Below, piece by piece: positions 1-9,225 of a stretch of DNA of 64,000 bases. Below the pieces are notes generated by a model, which saw only the letters and a list, made by a program, of their open reading frames with translations, made no database searches and was not told the DNA's origin. Source of the stretch: Erythrobacter sp. F6033. Its GTDB lineage: Bacteria > Pseudomonadota > Alphaproteobacteria > Sphingomonadales > Sphingomonadaceae. The position numbers were made by a program, and so were the translations under genes. The first letter of the stretch is position 1. Each line of letters starts with the position of its first letter. Location of the stretch: NCBI RefSeq assembly GCF_023016005.1, contig NZ_JALKAZ010000002.1, forward strand, positions 427,276 to 491,275. Direction: 5' to 3'.

Positions 1-1
1 C

Positions 2-607
2 TGGCTTAAGCGCCCGGAACTGGTTGGCCAAACATCGGGGCCAGCCGCCATGATCGTTCGCTATCCCCGCGCAAGCATTATTGTCGGGTTGGCGGTGGCG
101 GCTGGATTGCTGTTTGGCCTGATGCAGTTCGAACGCGCTCCGGGTGTCGTCGACGCCTTGAACCAGAATGCCTTTGAAGATTTGCGTTGGCGTATCGGAT
201 ATATTCTTGGGAGCATGATCTCTACCCATTGGCTGTTTGGAACGGGTTTCGGATCATGGGATGCCGTCTACCAGATTTACGAGCCGACGACGTTTATGGG
301 CCCTGCCTATGTGAATCAGGCGCACAATGACTGGGCACAGCTCATCATCGAAGGCGGCGTACCGGCTGTATTGCTGCTGCTCGCACTGGGGCGGTGGATC
401 GCGTCCAGAATCCGGCGATTGTTTGCAAAGCGGCCATCCGCACTGGCTCGCTGTGTGTTCTGGCTTTCCATTCTTGCGATTGCAGCGGCGGCTTCTCTCG
501 TCGATTATCCGCTTCGGACACCAATTTTCCAATTGGTCGCGATCTGGCTGGTTATTGCGTTGGCTTTCGATGCACGTGACAACAAGGTGTCGTCGCTCCC
601 AAATTAA
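2..607 (+). CDS. O-antigen ligase/polymerase family membrane protein (5' end outside window)
   Basis: The reading frame is open from the first bases of the window, so this is the C-terminal 201 residues of a longer protein; an internal ATG lies at 50. The visible part has a hydrophobic segment near the start, a periplasmic-loop-like stretch containing GTGFGSWD and, further on, NQAHNDWAQLIIEGG, then two or three hydrophobic segments. A Gly-rich stretch followed by an H-N-D/E loop and EGG before the last membrane helices is typical of Wzy_C/O-antigen ligase and exopolysaccharide polymerase proteins of the inner membrane. The Wza-like and Wzc-like genes downstream on the same strand support a role in exopolysaccharide polymerisation or transfer. 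The substrate cannot be read from the sequence. Confidence 0.8.
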   Translation, partial: WLKRPELVGQTSGPAAMIVRYPRASIIVGLAVAAGLLFGLMQFERAPGVVDALNQNAFEDLRWRIGYILGSMISTHWLFGTGFGSWDAVYQIYEPTTFMGPAYVNQAHNDWAQLIIEGGVPAVLLLLALGRWIASRIRRLFAKRPSALARCVFWLSILAIAAAASLVDYPLRTPIFQLVAIWLVIALAFDARDNKVSSLPN

Positions 608-671
608 AGTGATTTTACCGCCAAAACTGTTGGACACGTCGCAAAATGCAGTATGGCAATAGCGACACTCG

Positions 672-1397
672 ATGAGGGCCGTGATGAATTTGACAAGAAT
701 GCACCTACTGATTGCTGCAGCGGCTCTTATGCTAGGCGGCTGCGCCAGCGTGGATCGCACCTTTGGCGTCGCGCCAGATATTGAGGTGGCGGACCTTACA
801 GAACTGCCTGCACCAACCGCACAGCAAATCTATCGACTAGGCCCTCAAGAAGTGGTCGATATTGCCGTAGTGGGCGCTGAGACATTGAGCGGGACATTCC
901 TCACTGATGCTCAAGGCAACATCGAGTATCCTTTGTTGGGCTTGGTTCCAGTTGCCGGAATGTCACCGACCGAAGCGTCACGTATGATCGCAGACGGTTT
1001 GCGCGGTGATTATTTGCGCAACCCGCAAGTCCGGGTAATCCCGAAAGACCTCCCGTCATCTTCGATTTCGATAGGTGGAGAAGTTGTTAGACCCGGCAAC
1101 TATGCCGCGCTGGGCAATGTCACTCTGCTTCGCGCGGTCAATCAGGCTGGCGGTTTAGACGAATATGCGAAACATGATGACGTCCTGATCATGCGAACAG
1201 TCGAAGGCCAGAACTATATCGGCGTATACAATATCGCCGCAATTCAACGCGGAAATTACGCTGACCCCAAACTGTATGCTGATGACGTGGTGATGGTCGG
1301 CGATTCTCCCAATCGGCGAAGGATTGACCGAATCATCGCGATTACCGCGCCTGTCATTTCATCGACAGCCGTCATCCTCAATCAGCTCATCCGGTAA
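672..1397 (+). CDS. Polysaccharide export outer-membrane lipoprotein (Wza/GumB-like)
   Basis: 241 residues. The N-terminus is a lipoprotein signal peptide ending LMLGGCAS, with the lipidated Cys at about residue 24 if the ATG at 672 is used; ATGs at 684 and 699 are alternatives. A Poly_export domain follows (about 52-130, starting near YRLGPQEVVDIAV), then one SLBB-like domain (about 136-190, containing GGEVVRPGNYA). This is the usual layout of Wza/KpsD-type export proteins. The last 25 residues are hydrophobic. The gene precedes the Wzc-like kinase by 8 bases, so the two probably form one operon and one trans-envelope export complex. It is shorter than E. coli Wza, as is common for alphaproteobacterial GumB-like members. 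Confidence 0.9.
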   Translation: MRAVMNLTRMHLLIAAAALMLGGCASVDRTFGVAPDIEVADLTELPAPTAQQIYRLGPQEVVDIAVVGAETLSGTFLTDAQGNIEYPLLGLVPVAGMSPTEASRMIADGLRGDYLRNPQVRVIPKDLPSSSISIGGEVVRPGNYAALGNVTLLRAVNQAGGLDEYAKHDDVLIMRTVEGQNYIGVYNIAAIQRGNYADPKLYADDVVMVGDSPNRRRIDRIIAITAPVISSTAVILNQLIR

Positions 1398-1405
1398 AGA
1401 ACCTT

Positions 1406-3523
1406 ATGTCCGACAATCAGATTTCCGACGCAGGCGCATCTCAGAACGCCGGATATGTTGAGCAGGCGAGCGATCGCTTCCACCTTGATCTCGAGCGTTA
1501 CTGGGTTGAGGCACGGGCGGTAAAATTCTGGATTGCGGGCATTATTGCGCTCGCGGTCTTGGCGGGCGTTGTCGCCACAATGCTCTCGACCGAATTGTTT
1601 CGCGCGAGCGCACGGATCGAAATCCAGCAAGAAGTTGATAATACGACCGGTGTTGATCCGTTGGACCGCCGGTCGCGCGGATCCGAGTTGACCTATCTCA
1701 ACACCCAGTATGAGCTACTCGAATCGCGCTTTATGGCGACGCGGGTGATTGAGGCCGGTAATCTGAGCCGCGACGAAGAATTTCTGGACGCGTTCAACCT
1801 CCAAAACGCGCAGGAGATTTCTGATCGTCGGCTGACCGGGTTGCTGATCTCGAATGTCAGTATTTCGCCGATCATTCAGTCGAACCTTGTCGACATCCGT
1901 TTCTCCAGCTCGTCGCCTGCGGTTTCAGCCAAACTATCGAATCTTTGGGCACAGGAATTCATCGCCGCAAATTACGAAAAACGGTTCGGTGCGAATATTG
2001 AAGCACGCGAATATTTGAACACGCAAATCTCAGAATTGCGCGAAAAACTTGCCGATTCCGAAGCGGAATTGATCCAGTATGCGAATGCCAATGAAATCCT
2101 AATTCTGGAATCAACTGGCGGCGAAGCGGGCTCTGAAAGCGCGAGTCAGACGTTGATCGCCAACGATCTGGAGGCCCTCAACACTGCGCTTGCTGCTGCG
2201 GTTTCCAACAGGATTGAGGCACGTGCTGCTTCCCTGTCAAATGACTTCCCGAATGATGATCCCCGCGCTGAGTTGCGGAGCGATCTGATCAAGGCCGAGT
2301 CCGAATTGGCTCAACTCGAACAGAATTTTGGTCCGCGCTATCCAGAGTTGATCGAAAAGAAAACTCAGGTTGAATCGCTCCGCTCGGCTATTTCGCGTGA
2401 GACCTCTTCAGTGTTGCGGACTGCTGAAGTGCGCGAGCGCGATCTGCGCGCCAGGTTTGAAGCGGCCAAGTCCCGCTTTCTGAACCAGCAAGGACAGAGC
2501 ATCAATTACGGTATTCTCAAACGCGAAGTCGATACGAACCGTGAGCTTTACGATGCGCTCTTGCAGCGGTTCAAAGGGCTTGAGGCATCAGGCGCTGGCC
2601 AAAACAATATTACGTTGATCGACAGCGCATCACCACCGAGTGCGCCTTATGCTCCATCACTCGCCAGCAATCTCCTAATTTCGCTGTTCGCTGCAGTGGT
2701 GGCCATTGCCGCATTGGTTTACCTCCGTGTGGCGCTTAGTCAGACCCTCAAAGATCCACAGGATATTACACGCCGTCTCGGTCTTCCTGTGCTTGGCACG
2801 ATCCCGAGGATTCAGGGGGCCTCCATTGCGGATAGCCTGCTTGAGCGGTCTTCCGAGATCACGGAAGCTTACAAATCTGCGCGTACGAACCTTACCTTCC
2901 TCACTCCGGAAGGTGCGCCGAAATCGATTATGCTCACGTCTTCTGTACCGTCCGAAGGTAAGTCGATTTCGTCTTTCGCATTGGCTTCTAGCTTCGCCCA
3001 ACTCGGCAAGAAAACCCTGCTCATTGATGCCGATTTGCGCAATTCGCGTATGGTCGATCTTGTCGGAGCCGCGGCTGCGGAAGGTGGAGGACTTACCTCT
3101 CTACTCACTGGCGCGAGCGACAGTGTGGGGTCCGAAACAGTCAAGGTCGAAGGGCATGACTTTGACTTCTTGCCGCATGGCCAGACACCGCCAAATCCTG
3201 TGGAATTGCTCGCAAGCCCTCGCTTCAAAGAGATTCTGACGCTTGCCAAAGGGCAATACGATCATGTGATCATCGATAGCGCGCCGATGCTCTCGCTCGC
3301 TGATGCGATTGAATTGTCGCGCGTCGTGGACGGCGTTGTTTATGTTGTCGAGTTCGATCGAATGAAACTGCGCGCTATCGAGAATGCGCTCGGCAGAATT
3401 CAAGCGACCGGTGCAAAGGTCTTTGGTGCGATTGTGACCAAGCTGGACGATAAGGGCGCGGCCTATGGTTATGGGTACGGCTATGGCTATGGCTACGGTT
3501 ATGGCGCCACCGAAGAAAAGTAG
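1406..3523 (+). CDS. Polysaccharide co-polymerase / tyrosine autokinase (Wzc/ExoP-type BY-kinase)
   Basis: 705 residues in one polypeptide. There is a Wzz domain with a first membrane helix (about 38-60), a long periplasmic part with coiled-coil character (about 200-400), a second membrane helix (about 422-445) and a cytoplasmic BY-kinase domain. Kinase motifs are visible: Walker A as SVPSEGKS near residue 515, Walker A' as LLIDADLR near 538 and Walker B as HVIIDSAPM near 620. The C-terminus (687-705) is a Tyr cluster made of seven consecutive Tyr-Gly dipeptides, the expected autophosphorylation tail. BY-kinases control chain length and assembly of capsular or exopolysaccharide through cycles of tail phosphorylation. 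The start lies 8 bases after the export lipoprotein gene. Confidence 0.94.
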   Translation: MSDNQISDAGASQNAGYVEQASDRFHLDLERYWVEARAVKFWIAGIIALAVLAGVVATMLSTELFRASARIEIQQEVDNTTGVDPLDRRSRGSELTYLNTQYELLESRFMATRVIEAGNLSRDEEFLDAFNLQNAQEISDRRLTGLLISNVSISPIIQSNLVDIRFSSSSPAVSAKLSNLWAQEFIAANYEKRFGANIEAREYLNTQISELREKLADSEAELIQYANANEILILESTGGEAGSESASQTLIANDLEALNTALAAAVSNRIEARAASLSNDFPNDDPRAELRSDLIKAESELAQLEQNFGPRYPELIEKKTQVESLRSAISRETSSVLRTAEVRERDLRARFEAAKSRFLNQQGQSINYGILKREVDTNRELYDALLQRFKGLEASGAGQNNITLIDSASPPSAPYAPSLASNLLISLFAAVVAIAALVYLRVALSQTLKDPQDITRRLGLPVLGTIPRIQGASIADSLLERSSEITEAYKSARTNLTFLTPEGAPKSIMLTSSVPSEGKSISSFALASSFAQLGKKTLLIDADLRNSRMVDLVGAAAAEGGGLTSLLTGASDSVGSETVKVEGHDFDFLPHGQTPPNPVELLASPRFKEILTLAKGQYDHVIIDSAPMLSLADAIELSRVVDGVVYVVEFDRMKLRAIENALGRIQATGAKVFGAIVTKLDDKGAAYGYGYGYGYGYGYGATEEK

Positions 3524-3571
3524 GATTGCGGCAACTGCGCATCTGAAAGATCATTTGGACCGATTTGACCT

Positions 3572-4747
3572 GTGACGAAAATTGCTCCCAAACGCCTGGC
3601 AATCAGTGTCACGATCGGTCTTGCGCTGAGCATCATCGTTGCGCTTCAAACCCTTAGTATGCTTGCGACAAAAAGTTCGCCGGACGTCGCGTTTCAATTG
3701 TTCAGCGCAAACGCGGCGGCTTATGAGAATGCCGCTTTTGCGTCCTTTTCTGAGCAAGCCGCCCTCAATCCCAATGACCTTTCCGGTGCGGCACGATCTG
3801 CCCGATCATTGGCCGTTGAGGCGCTCAGGCGCGATCCGACCAGTGCCAAAGCGCTGGCGTTGCTCGCACTTTCTGAACCGGAAACGGAGCGTCACAAAGC
3901 AGCCATTGCCGCTTCACAGCTCAATCGGCGTGATCTGACTCTTCAAGGCCTTACCCTAGAAGCACGTTTGGCGAATGAGGAAACCAGTCAGGTTATCGAA
4001 ACGCTGGATCAGATCTTGCGCGTGCACCCCGAATATTCGCGCGAGTTCTTCCCGGTATTGGGTCAAGCGTTGGAAAATCCGGCGGCCATTCCTGCCTTTG
4101 TGCGCTACCTTGATGGCTCATCACCGTGGCACGAATATTTCTTCACGAATTACGCCGTCGGACAAGCCAGCCTCCGTCCAAATCTGGCTACGATCCGGCT
4201 TGAACAACCTATCGGTGATGCAAATTTTGATCGCCGGCTCGTATCCCAGCTGGCGAAAGACGGCGAATTCGCCACAGCCCAGGCATTGTTCGATCATCTA
4301 AACAGCGCAAAAGGTGATGAGAAGAGCGGAACAGGCCAAGTTGGTTGGTCTTCTGATTTCCCGCCCTTTGACTGGAATTTCACAGATGAAAGCGGCTTTC
4401 GCGCACAGGCAAGTCTGGATGGCGAGTTGCTGGAAATCTTCGCTCGGCCAGGTAATGGCGGTGCGATTGCCGAACGGATTTTCGCGATGCCACAAACGCC
4501 ATTCGAGTTGCGGCTCGAACAGAACGAGACAAATGCGAACCAAGCCGAAAACGTGCGGATCGAATTGAGTTGCCCGGGCCAGTCAGAACCATTTCTGACA
4601 GAGAGGCTTGCTCTGGGCAGAAACCAGATTGCCGTCGCTGAAGCTCCCGGTTGTGATCAGATGCGACTGGTGATCAACGCGCGTGCTTTTTCCGGTGAGG
4701 CAACGCTTCGTGCCCGGCTCAGCCAGATTGCGATCGTGGCGCGCTAA
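3572..4747 (+). CDS. Membrane-anchored protein of the exopolysaccharide locus, unrecognised, helical-repeat-like N-half
   Basis: 391 residues with a GTG start, 48 bases after the tyrosine-kinase gene on the same strand. One membrane helix lies at about 9-29. Next comes an Ala/Leu-rich helical region (about 40-250) that reads like TPR-type repeats; phrases such as AVEALRRDPTSAKALALLAL are TPR-like. The last third (about 255-391) looks like a small beta-rich domain with two Cys residues. I do not recognise a named family. Position suggests an accessory role in polysaccharide assembly or export, perhaps scaffolding in the periplasm. The 3' end lies only 7 bases from the convergent fabI. Confidence 0.75.
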   Translation: MTKIAPKRLAISVTIGLALSIIVALQTLSMLATKSSPDVAFQLFSANAAAYENAAFASFSEQAALNPNDLSGAARSARSLAVEALRRDPTSAKALALLALSEPETERHKAAIAASQLNRRDLTLQGLTLEARLANEETSQVIETLDQILRVHPEYSREFFPVLGQALENPAAIPAFVRYLDGSSPWHEYFFTNYAVGQASLRPNLATIRLEQPIGDANFDRRLVSQLAKDGEFATAQALFDHLNSAKGDEKSGTGQVGWSSDFPPFDWNFTDESGFRAQASLDGELLEIFARPGNGGAIAERIFAMPQTPFELRLEQNETNANQAENVRIELSCPGQSEPFLTERLALGRNQIAVAEAPGCDQMRLVINARAFSGEATLRARLSQIAIVAR

Positions 4748-4754
4748 GCTCAGA

Positions 4755-5573
4755 TTATCCGAGAGCGATGTCGGGCGCGTCTTCCTGCTTCATCCCGACA
4801 ATGTGATAGCCACCATCGACGTGGTGGGTCTCTCCGGTGACGCCTGACGATAGGTCTGATAGGAAATAGAGGCCTGATCCGCCCACATCATCGATTGTGA
4901 TGTTTCTGCGCAAAGGTGCGTTGAGTTCGTTCCATTTCAGGATGTAGCGGAAATCACCAATACCGCTGGCAGCCAGCGTTTTCACTGGCCCAGCGCTGAT
5001 AGCATTGACGCGGATATTGCGCGGGCCGAGATCATTGGCGAGATATTTGACGCTGGTTTCCAAAGCCGCTTTTGCGACACCCATCACGTTGTAATGCGGA
5101 ACAACCTTCTCCGCCCCGTAATATGTCAGCGTCAGGATGCTCCCGCCGCTTTCAGGCATCATCTCGGCCGCCCGCTTTGTCACCGCGACCAGCGAATAGG
5201 CAGAGATGTTCATGGTCATCAGGAAATTATCGAGGCTGGTATCAACATACTTGCCGCGCAGTTCGCTTTTGTCGGAAAAGCCAATGGCATGGACGACGAA
5301 ATCAAGCGTATCCCAGCGCTCTTTGAGGGTATCGAACGCGCTATCCAGCGAATTCATGTCCGATACGTCGCATTCAAAACAGAAATCACTGCCGAGCTGC
5401 TCGGCAAGCGGCTTCACACGCTTTGCCAGTGCGTCTCCCTGATAGGAAAATGCGAGTTCGGCGCCATGTTCGGCAAGTTGCTTGGCAATGCCCCAGGCCA
5501 GCGATTTGTCATTGGCCAAGCCCATGATGAGACCACGTTTGCCGGCCATCAATTTTGCTACTGACTCGCTCAT
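4755..5573 (-). CDS. fabI: Enoyl-[acyl-carrier-protein] reductase (NADH), FabI
   Basis: 272 residues, the usual FabI length. FabI reduces the enoyl-ACP double bond in the last step of each fatty-acid elongation cycle, in the cytosol. The NADH-binding start (GLANDKSLAWGIAKQLAEHG) has the short-chain reductase form particular to FabI. The active-site pair is present: Tyr151/Tyr152 and Tyr161 followed by Lys168 (Y-X6-K). The ATG overlaps the stop of the upstream YihY/BrkB gene by 4 bases, so the two are probably co-transcribed and translationally coupled. It should be a target of triclosan-type inhibitors, as known for the family. Confidence 0.97.
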   Translation of the reverse strand: MSESVAKLMAGKRGLIMGLANDKSLAWGIAKQLAEHGAELAFSYQGDALAKRVKPLAEQLGSDFCFECDVSDMNSLDSAFDTLKERWDTLDFVVHAIGFSDKSELRGKYVDTSLDNFLMTMNISAYSLVAVTKRAAEMMPESGGSILTLTYYGAEKVVPHYNVMGVAKAALETSVKYLANDLGPRNIRVNAISAGPVKTLAASGIGDFRYILKWNELNAPLRRNITIDDVGGSGLYFLSDLSSGVTGETHHVDGGYHIVGMKQEDAPDIALG

Positions 5574-6604
5574 CCTGCATTCTCCTCAGATGTATCGCTG
5601 GCATTCTCTGGTTCAGCGAGCGCTGCATTCAATTCTGCGCCAATAACGAGGCCAAGCCCAACCAGCCAGAAAAAGAACAGCGCGATAATAATTCCGGCAA
5701 GGCTGCCATAGGTCAAATCATACGTAAAAAACTGGCGAAGTACGATTGGCAAAGCTGTTGTTACGCCGAGCCACCACATCGCTGTAAACAGAGCGCCGGG
5801 CCACTTCGGGTATTTGCGGGTCCGGTATTCGCCGGGCGTAAGCGTATAAAACAGCAGGTAAAGCGAAAACCCTAGGCCCAATGCCGGCACAATCCGCGAA
5901 AGACGCAAGGCGCCGATGAGCTCTGTCAATTGCGGCAGGCGAGCATCGATCACCTGCTGCGCTGTTCCAATGGCGACTTGCGCAAACAGGCTCACCATAA
6001 GCAGCACGACCGCGCCCAATATGAGGCCTGCGGAGAACAGCCTATACTTCCAGAATGCATGGCTTGCTTTGGTGCCATAAGCACGCCTGAGGATATCGCG
6101 TATGGTCTCAATCAGGCTTGAAACGGTCCAGAGCGCTACGCCTGCGCCAAACCATAACAGCCATCCTTCGCGCGCTATCATGGCATCCCGGGCGACCGGT
6201 TCAATCACACCGGCGACTGTCGGCGGCATACCCAGTACAACTGCGTCTACCATCTGAACCGCGAGCTCTTGACCGCCGACCAATTCAATAATTGCAGCGC
6301 CGATGATGAAGAACGGGAAGATCGCCAACATGGAAAGGTAGGCAAGATTGCCCGCATGGATGAAGCCATCATTGTAGGTGCCGTAAGACGTGCGGCGGAC
6401 AACTTCGAACGCCCGGCTTCCGGGTGCAAGTGGGCCAGCCATGGCAGAGAGAACTTTGCGCCATTCAGGCAAGCGTCTTTCCGCGATCGGTCCGGAAGTA
6501 AGTGATTGCGGTGCGCTCACCCGCATTCTGTGGCGCCGCGCCTCCGGCGATAGCGAGGTGACCGTACGATCAGATGGAGGCGGGAGATCGGTCTGTTTGA
6601 CCAT
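5570..6604 (-). CDS. YihY/virulence factor BrkB family inner-membrane protein
   Basis: 344 residues. About 70 polar N-terminal residues are followed by a FARDNVLLYAASLAFF-like first helix region (here FIHAGNLAYLSMLAIFPFFI) and about five further membrane segments. The helix stretch FWKYRLFSAGLILGAVVLL and the final helices with SLAGIIIALFFFWLVGLGL follow the YihY/BrkB pattern. The name BrkB is historical and the molecular function is not established. The gene ends 4 bases inside fabI, which points to a two-gene operon. The C-terminal tail is acidic and cytoplasmic. Confidence 0.9.
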   Translation of the reverse strand: MVKQTDLPPPSDRTVTSLSPEARRHRMRVSAPQSLTSGPIAERRLPEWRKVLSAMAGPLAPGSRAFEVVRRTSYGTYNDGFIHAGNLAYLSMLAIFPFFIIGAAIIELVGGQELAVQMVDAVVLGMPPTVAGVIEPVARDAMIAREGWLLWFGAGVALWTVSSLIETIRDILRRAYGTKASHAFWKYRLFSAGLILGAVVLLMVSLFAQVAIGTAQQVIDARLPQLTELIGALRLSRIVPALGLGFSLYLLFYTLTPGEYRTRKYPKWPGALFTAMWWLGVTTALPIVLRQFFTYDLTYGSLAGIIIALFFFWLVGLGLVIGAELNAALAEPENASDTSEENAG

Positions 6605-6624
6605 GCGGCGCAGCTCGATCGACC

Positions 6625-7590
6625 CTAAAGGCCGAATTTCTCGCGCGGCTTGGATGGGTCTGCCCAGTCACCCAGCTGCTTTTGAAGTGCGTCAATGTCT
6701 TCGGGGAGCTGTATCTCGAGTGTGACCAATTGATCGCCTCGCGCCGCTTTGCCTGCTGTTGTTTTGCTGGCGCTTCGGGTCCAACCCTTGCCCGCCAACC
6801 GCATCACAGTCCCGCCATTTGTTCCGGGCTTGATTGTCAGCATCACAGGGCCATCGACCGTAGGGCATTTGACCTTGGCTCCGCGCAAAGCTTCATCCAG
6901 TGTTAGCGGCAAATCCATCCGGATGTGATCGCCATCGCGGCGGAAAAACGGGTGCGTCCCAACCTCTACTATGACGATGCCATCACCATTGCCGCCCGGC
7001 CCTTGATGGCCTTTACCCTTGAGGCGCATCTGAGTGCCGTCTTCGACACCGCCCGGCAGTTTCAGGTTGATCGTCTTGCCATCGGCCAGTGTGATGCGTT
7101 GATCCTTGCCTGACGCCGCATCCACGAATGGCACAGCCAAGCGGTATTGAATATCTGCGCCGCGTTTCTTTGGAGGTGGTGGCGGGCGTTGACCGAATCC
7201 CCGGCGCCCGGCTCCCGCGTTGCGGGCTTTCCCGCCGCCGAACAACCCTTCGAACAAATCGCCCAAATCCATGTCGTCTGGCGTGAAACCGCCGGGATCA
7301 CGATAGCCGCCGCCCGGGCTGCCACCGCGACCGAAACCGCCACCCATCCCGCCAAACGGATTGAGCGGGTTGCCGTCAGCGTCGATTTCGCCCCGATCAA
7401 ACTGAGAGCGTTTGTTTTTGTCAGACAACAAATCATAGGCTGCTGTCGCGTCCGAGAATTTCTCGGCAGCCTTCGGATTGTCTTTGTTCTTATCCGGATG
7501 GAACTGCTTGGCCAGATTGCGGTACGCACTCTTGATCTCTTTTTCAGAAGCGGTGCGCGCGACGCCAAGTGTGCCGTAAGGGTCTTTCAT
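6625..7590 (-). CDS. DnaJ C-terminal domain protein, class B J-protein (CbpA-like)
   Basis: 321 residues. The J domain occupies about 4-70, with the catalytic HPD at 31-33. A Gly/Phe-rich linker (about 80-130) and the two beta-barrel substrate-binding domains follow. The CxxCxGxG zinc-finger repeats of full DnaJ are absent, making it a class B (CbpA-type) co-chaperone. It should stimulate the DnaK ATPase and deliver clients. It is separated from the upstream-facing pdxH by a 160-base divergent intergenic region that must hold promoters for both; I see no clear consensus there. The gene downstream (YihY/BrkB) begins 20 bases later, so read-through is possible. Confidence 0.93.
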   Translation of the reverse strand: MKDPYGTLGVARTASEKEIKSAYRNLAKQFHPDKNKDNPKAAEKFSDATAAYDLLSDKNKRSQFDRGEIDADGNPLNPFGGMGGGFGRGGSPGGGYRDPGGFTPDDMDLGDLFEGLFGGGKARNAGAGRRGFGQRPPPPPKKRGADIQYRLAVPFVDAASGKDQRITLADGKTINLKLPGGVEDGTQMRLKGKGHQGPGGNGDGIVIVEVGTHPFFRRDGDHIRMDLPLTLDEALRGAKVKCPTVDGPVMLTIKPGTNGGTVMRLAGKGWTRSASKTTAGKAARGDQLVTLEIQLPEDIDALQKQLGDWADPSKPREKFGL

Positions 7591-7750
7591 ACCGTGTTAG
7601 CTAGGTGAGACAGTGCGCGGGTGCAAGCGTGGAAGCGGATTTGAAGAAACGTGCAGCCAATCAGAGCTTTCGGTTGTACCTTCCGGGTGAGGGATTACTT
7701 CCACCATAACGAAGCATGATATTGAACTGGTTTGAAAGGCCACTTTCCCG

Positions 7751-8404
7751 ATGAATGACAATTCCGGTCTCGATTCTGCGCAGTTGGCCGATAGCGTGAT
7801 CCCAGCAGGCGCCGATCCCTTTGTACTGTTCGACGATTGGTTTGCTGCGGCCAGTGATAGCGAGCCGAACGATCCCAACGCGATGGCGCTGGCGACTGCG
7901 ACACCGGATGGTGCGCCATCAGTGCGGATGGTCCTGCTTAAAGGGCATGGCGCCGAAGAAGGCGGATTTACGTTCTTCACCAACGCAGAGAGCCGCAAGG
8001 GCGGTGAAATTCGCGCAAACTTGCAGGCGAGCCTCCTATTTCACTGGAAGAGCCTCCGCCGTCAGATCCGTATCGATGGGCCGTTGGTCGAGGTAACGCC
8101 GCAGCGAGCGGATGCGTATTTCCACTCGCGCCCCTACAAGAGTCAGGTTGGCTCAGCCGCGAGCGATCAATCCCGCCCGCTAGAGAGCCGGCAGGACTAT
8201 CTGGACCGGGTAAAGGCATTGTGGGCCGAGCACGAAGCGTCTGGCCAAGTGCCGCGTCCGAAGCATTGGACCGGCTTCACGCTCAATCCTCAGCGGATCG
8301 AGTTTTGGATTGACCGCGACAACCGCCTTCATGACCGGCGCCTTTTCACACTTGAGGGTGCTGGTGATGCACTCTCTTGGTCCGACACACTGCTTTATCC
8401 GTAA
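7751..8404 (+). CDS. pdxH: Pyridoxamine 5'-phosphate oxidase
   Basis: 217 residues, matching the family length. PdxH oxidises pyridoxine or pyridoxamine 5'-phosphate to pyridoxal 5'-phosphate with FMN, the last step of PLP synthesis and salvage. Family features include a PNAMALATATPDG-like FMN-binding start, VRMVLLKG, FFTNAESRKG, the Arg/Lys-rich RRQIRIDG strand, and a C-terminal part with FWIDRDNRLHDR and a terminal Pro. It starts a rightward pair with the PhzF-type gene, whose likely ATG is 11 bases downstream. Confidence 0.96.
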   Translation: MNDNSGLDSAQLADSVIPAGADPFVLFDDWFAAASDSEPNDPNAMALATATPDGAPSVRMVLLKGHGAEEGGFTFFTNAESRKGGEIRANLQASLLFHWKSLRRQIRIDGPLVEVTPQRADAYFHSRPYKSQVGSAASDQSRPLESRQDYLDRVKALWAEHEASGQVPRPKHWTGFTLNPQRIEFWIDRDNRLHDRRLFTLEGAGDALSWSDTLLYP

Positions 8405-8415
8405 AGGCCGAATTG

Positions 8416-9225
8416 ATGACTCAAACGATTCCTTACTGGCATGTTGATGCTTTCTCCGATGTCCCTTTCGGCGGAAATCAGGCGGCAGTGATGGTGTTGG
8501 ACGAATGGCTTCCCGATGACGTGCTGGTGAAGATCGGCGGCGAAAACATGTTCGCCGAAACTGCCTTCGTTGTCCCGGATCAATCGGGTGAAGCCGATTG
8601 GGAATTGCGCTGGTGCACGCCGACCTATGAAATTGCGCTATGCGGCCATGCGACTCTGGCGGCAGGACATATCTTGCTTACCCGTGACGGCGGCGACCAG
8701 ATTCGGTTCCGCACCCGCAAATCCGGCATATTGGAAGTGCGCAAGACACCCAAAGGTTATGAAGTCGGTTTGCCTGCTATTCCCACGCACCCGGAGGATC
8801 ACGCCGAAGCGGCATCTTACATCGGTGGGAACCCCGTTGCGATTTACAGGTCCGGCGGGGAGCAAATTGGCTACAATATCTTCCTGTTCGAAAGCGAAGA
8901 GGAGGTGCGGGCTCTATCTCCCGATCTCAAATCTCTGGCTAAACTGGGCACGGATCAGTTTGACTGCACCGCACCGGGCAAGAACAGCGACATCGTAAGC
9001 CGGATTTTTGTGCCAGGTGCCGGAGTGGACGAAGACAGCGTCACTGGTTCAGCGCACGCCGCGCTCACACCGTTCTGGGTCGAGCGACTCGGCCGAAACC
9101 AATTCACCGCGCATCAGGCATCGGAACGCGGCGGCGATTTAATCTGCCGGCTGGATGGCGATCGTGTCTGGCTGGGCGGACCATGCGTTACCGTGGTCGA
9201 GGGGCAGTTTCACCTCGCCGGATAA
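8416..9225 (+). CDS. PhzF family phenazine-biosynthesis-like isomerase/epimerase
   Basis: 269 residues from the ATG at 8416; an in-frame extension upstream would overlap pdxH and adds no family sequence. The family fold is two similar halves around an active-site Glu. Here the Glu lies in NMFAETAFV (about residue 45), with the conserved GGNQAAV near the start, CGHATLAAGH, and DEDSVTGSAHAAL in the second half. Members of unknown substrate are common in bacteria without phenazines, so I do not assign a reaction. The 3' end overlaps that of the convergent serine hydrolase gene by 16 bases. Confidence 0.9.
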   Translation: MTQTIPYWHVDAFSDVPFGGNQAAVMVLDEWLPDDVLVKIGGENMFAETAFVVPDQSGEADWELRWCTPTYEIALCGHATLAAGHILLTRDGGDQIRFRTRKSGILEVRKTPKGYEVGLPAIPTHPEDHAEAASYIGGNPVAIYRSGGEQIGYNIFLFESEEEVRALSPDLKSLAKLGTDQFDCTAPGKNSDIVSRIFVPGAGVDEDSVTGSAHAALTPFWVERLGRNQFTAHQASERGGDLICRLDGDRVWLGGPCVTVVEGQFHLAG

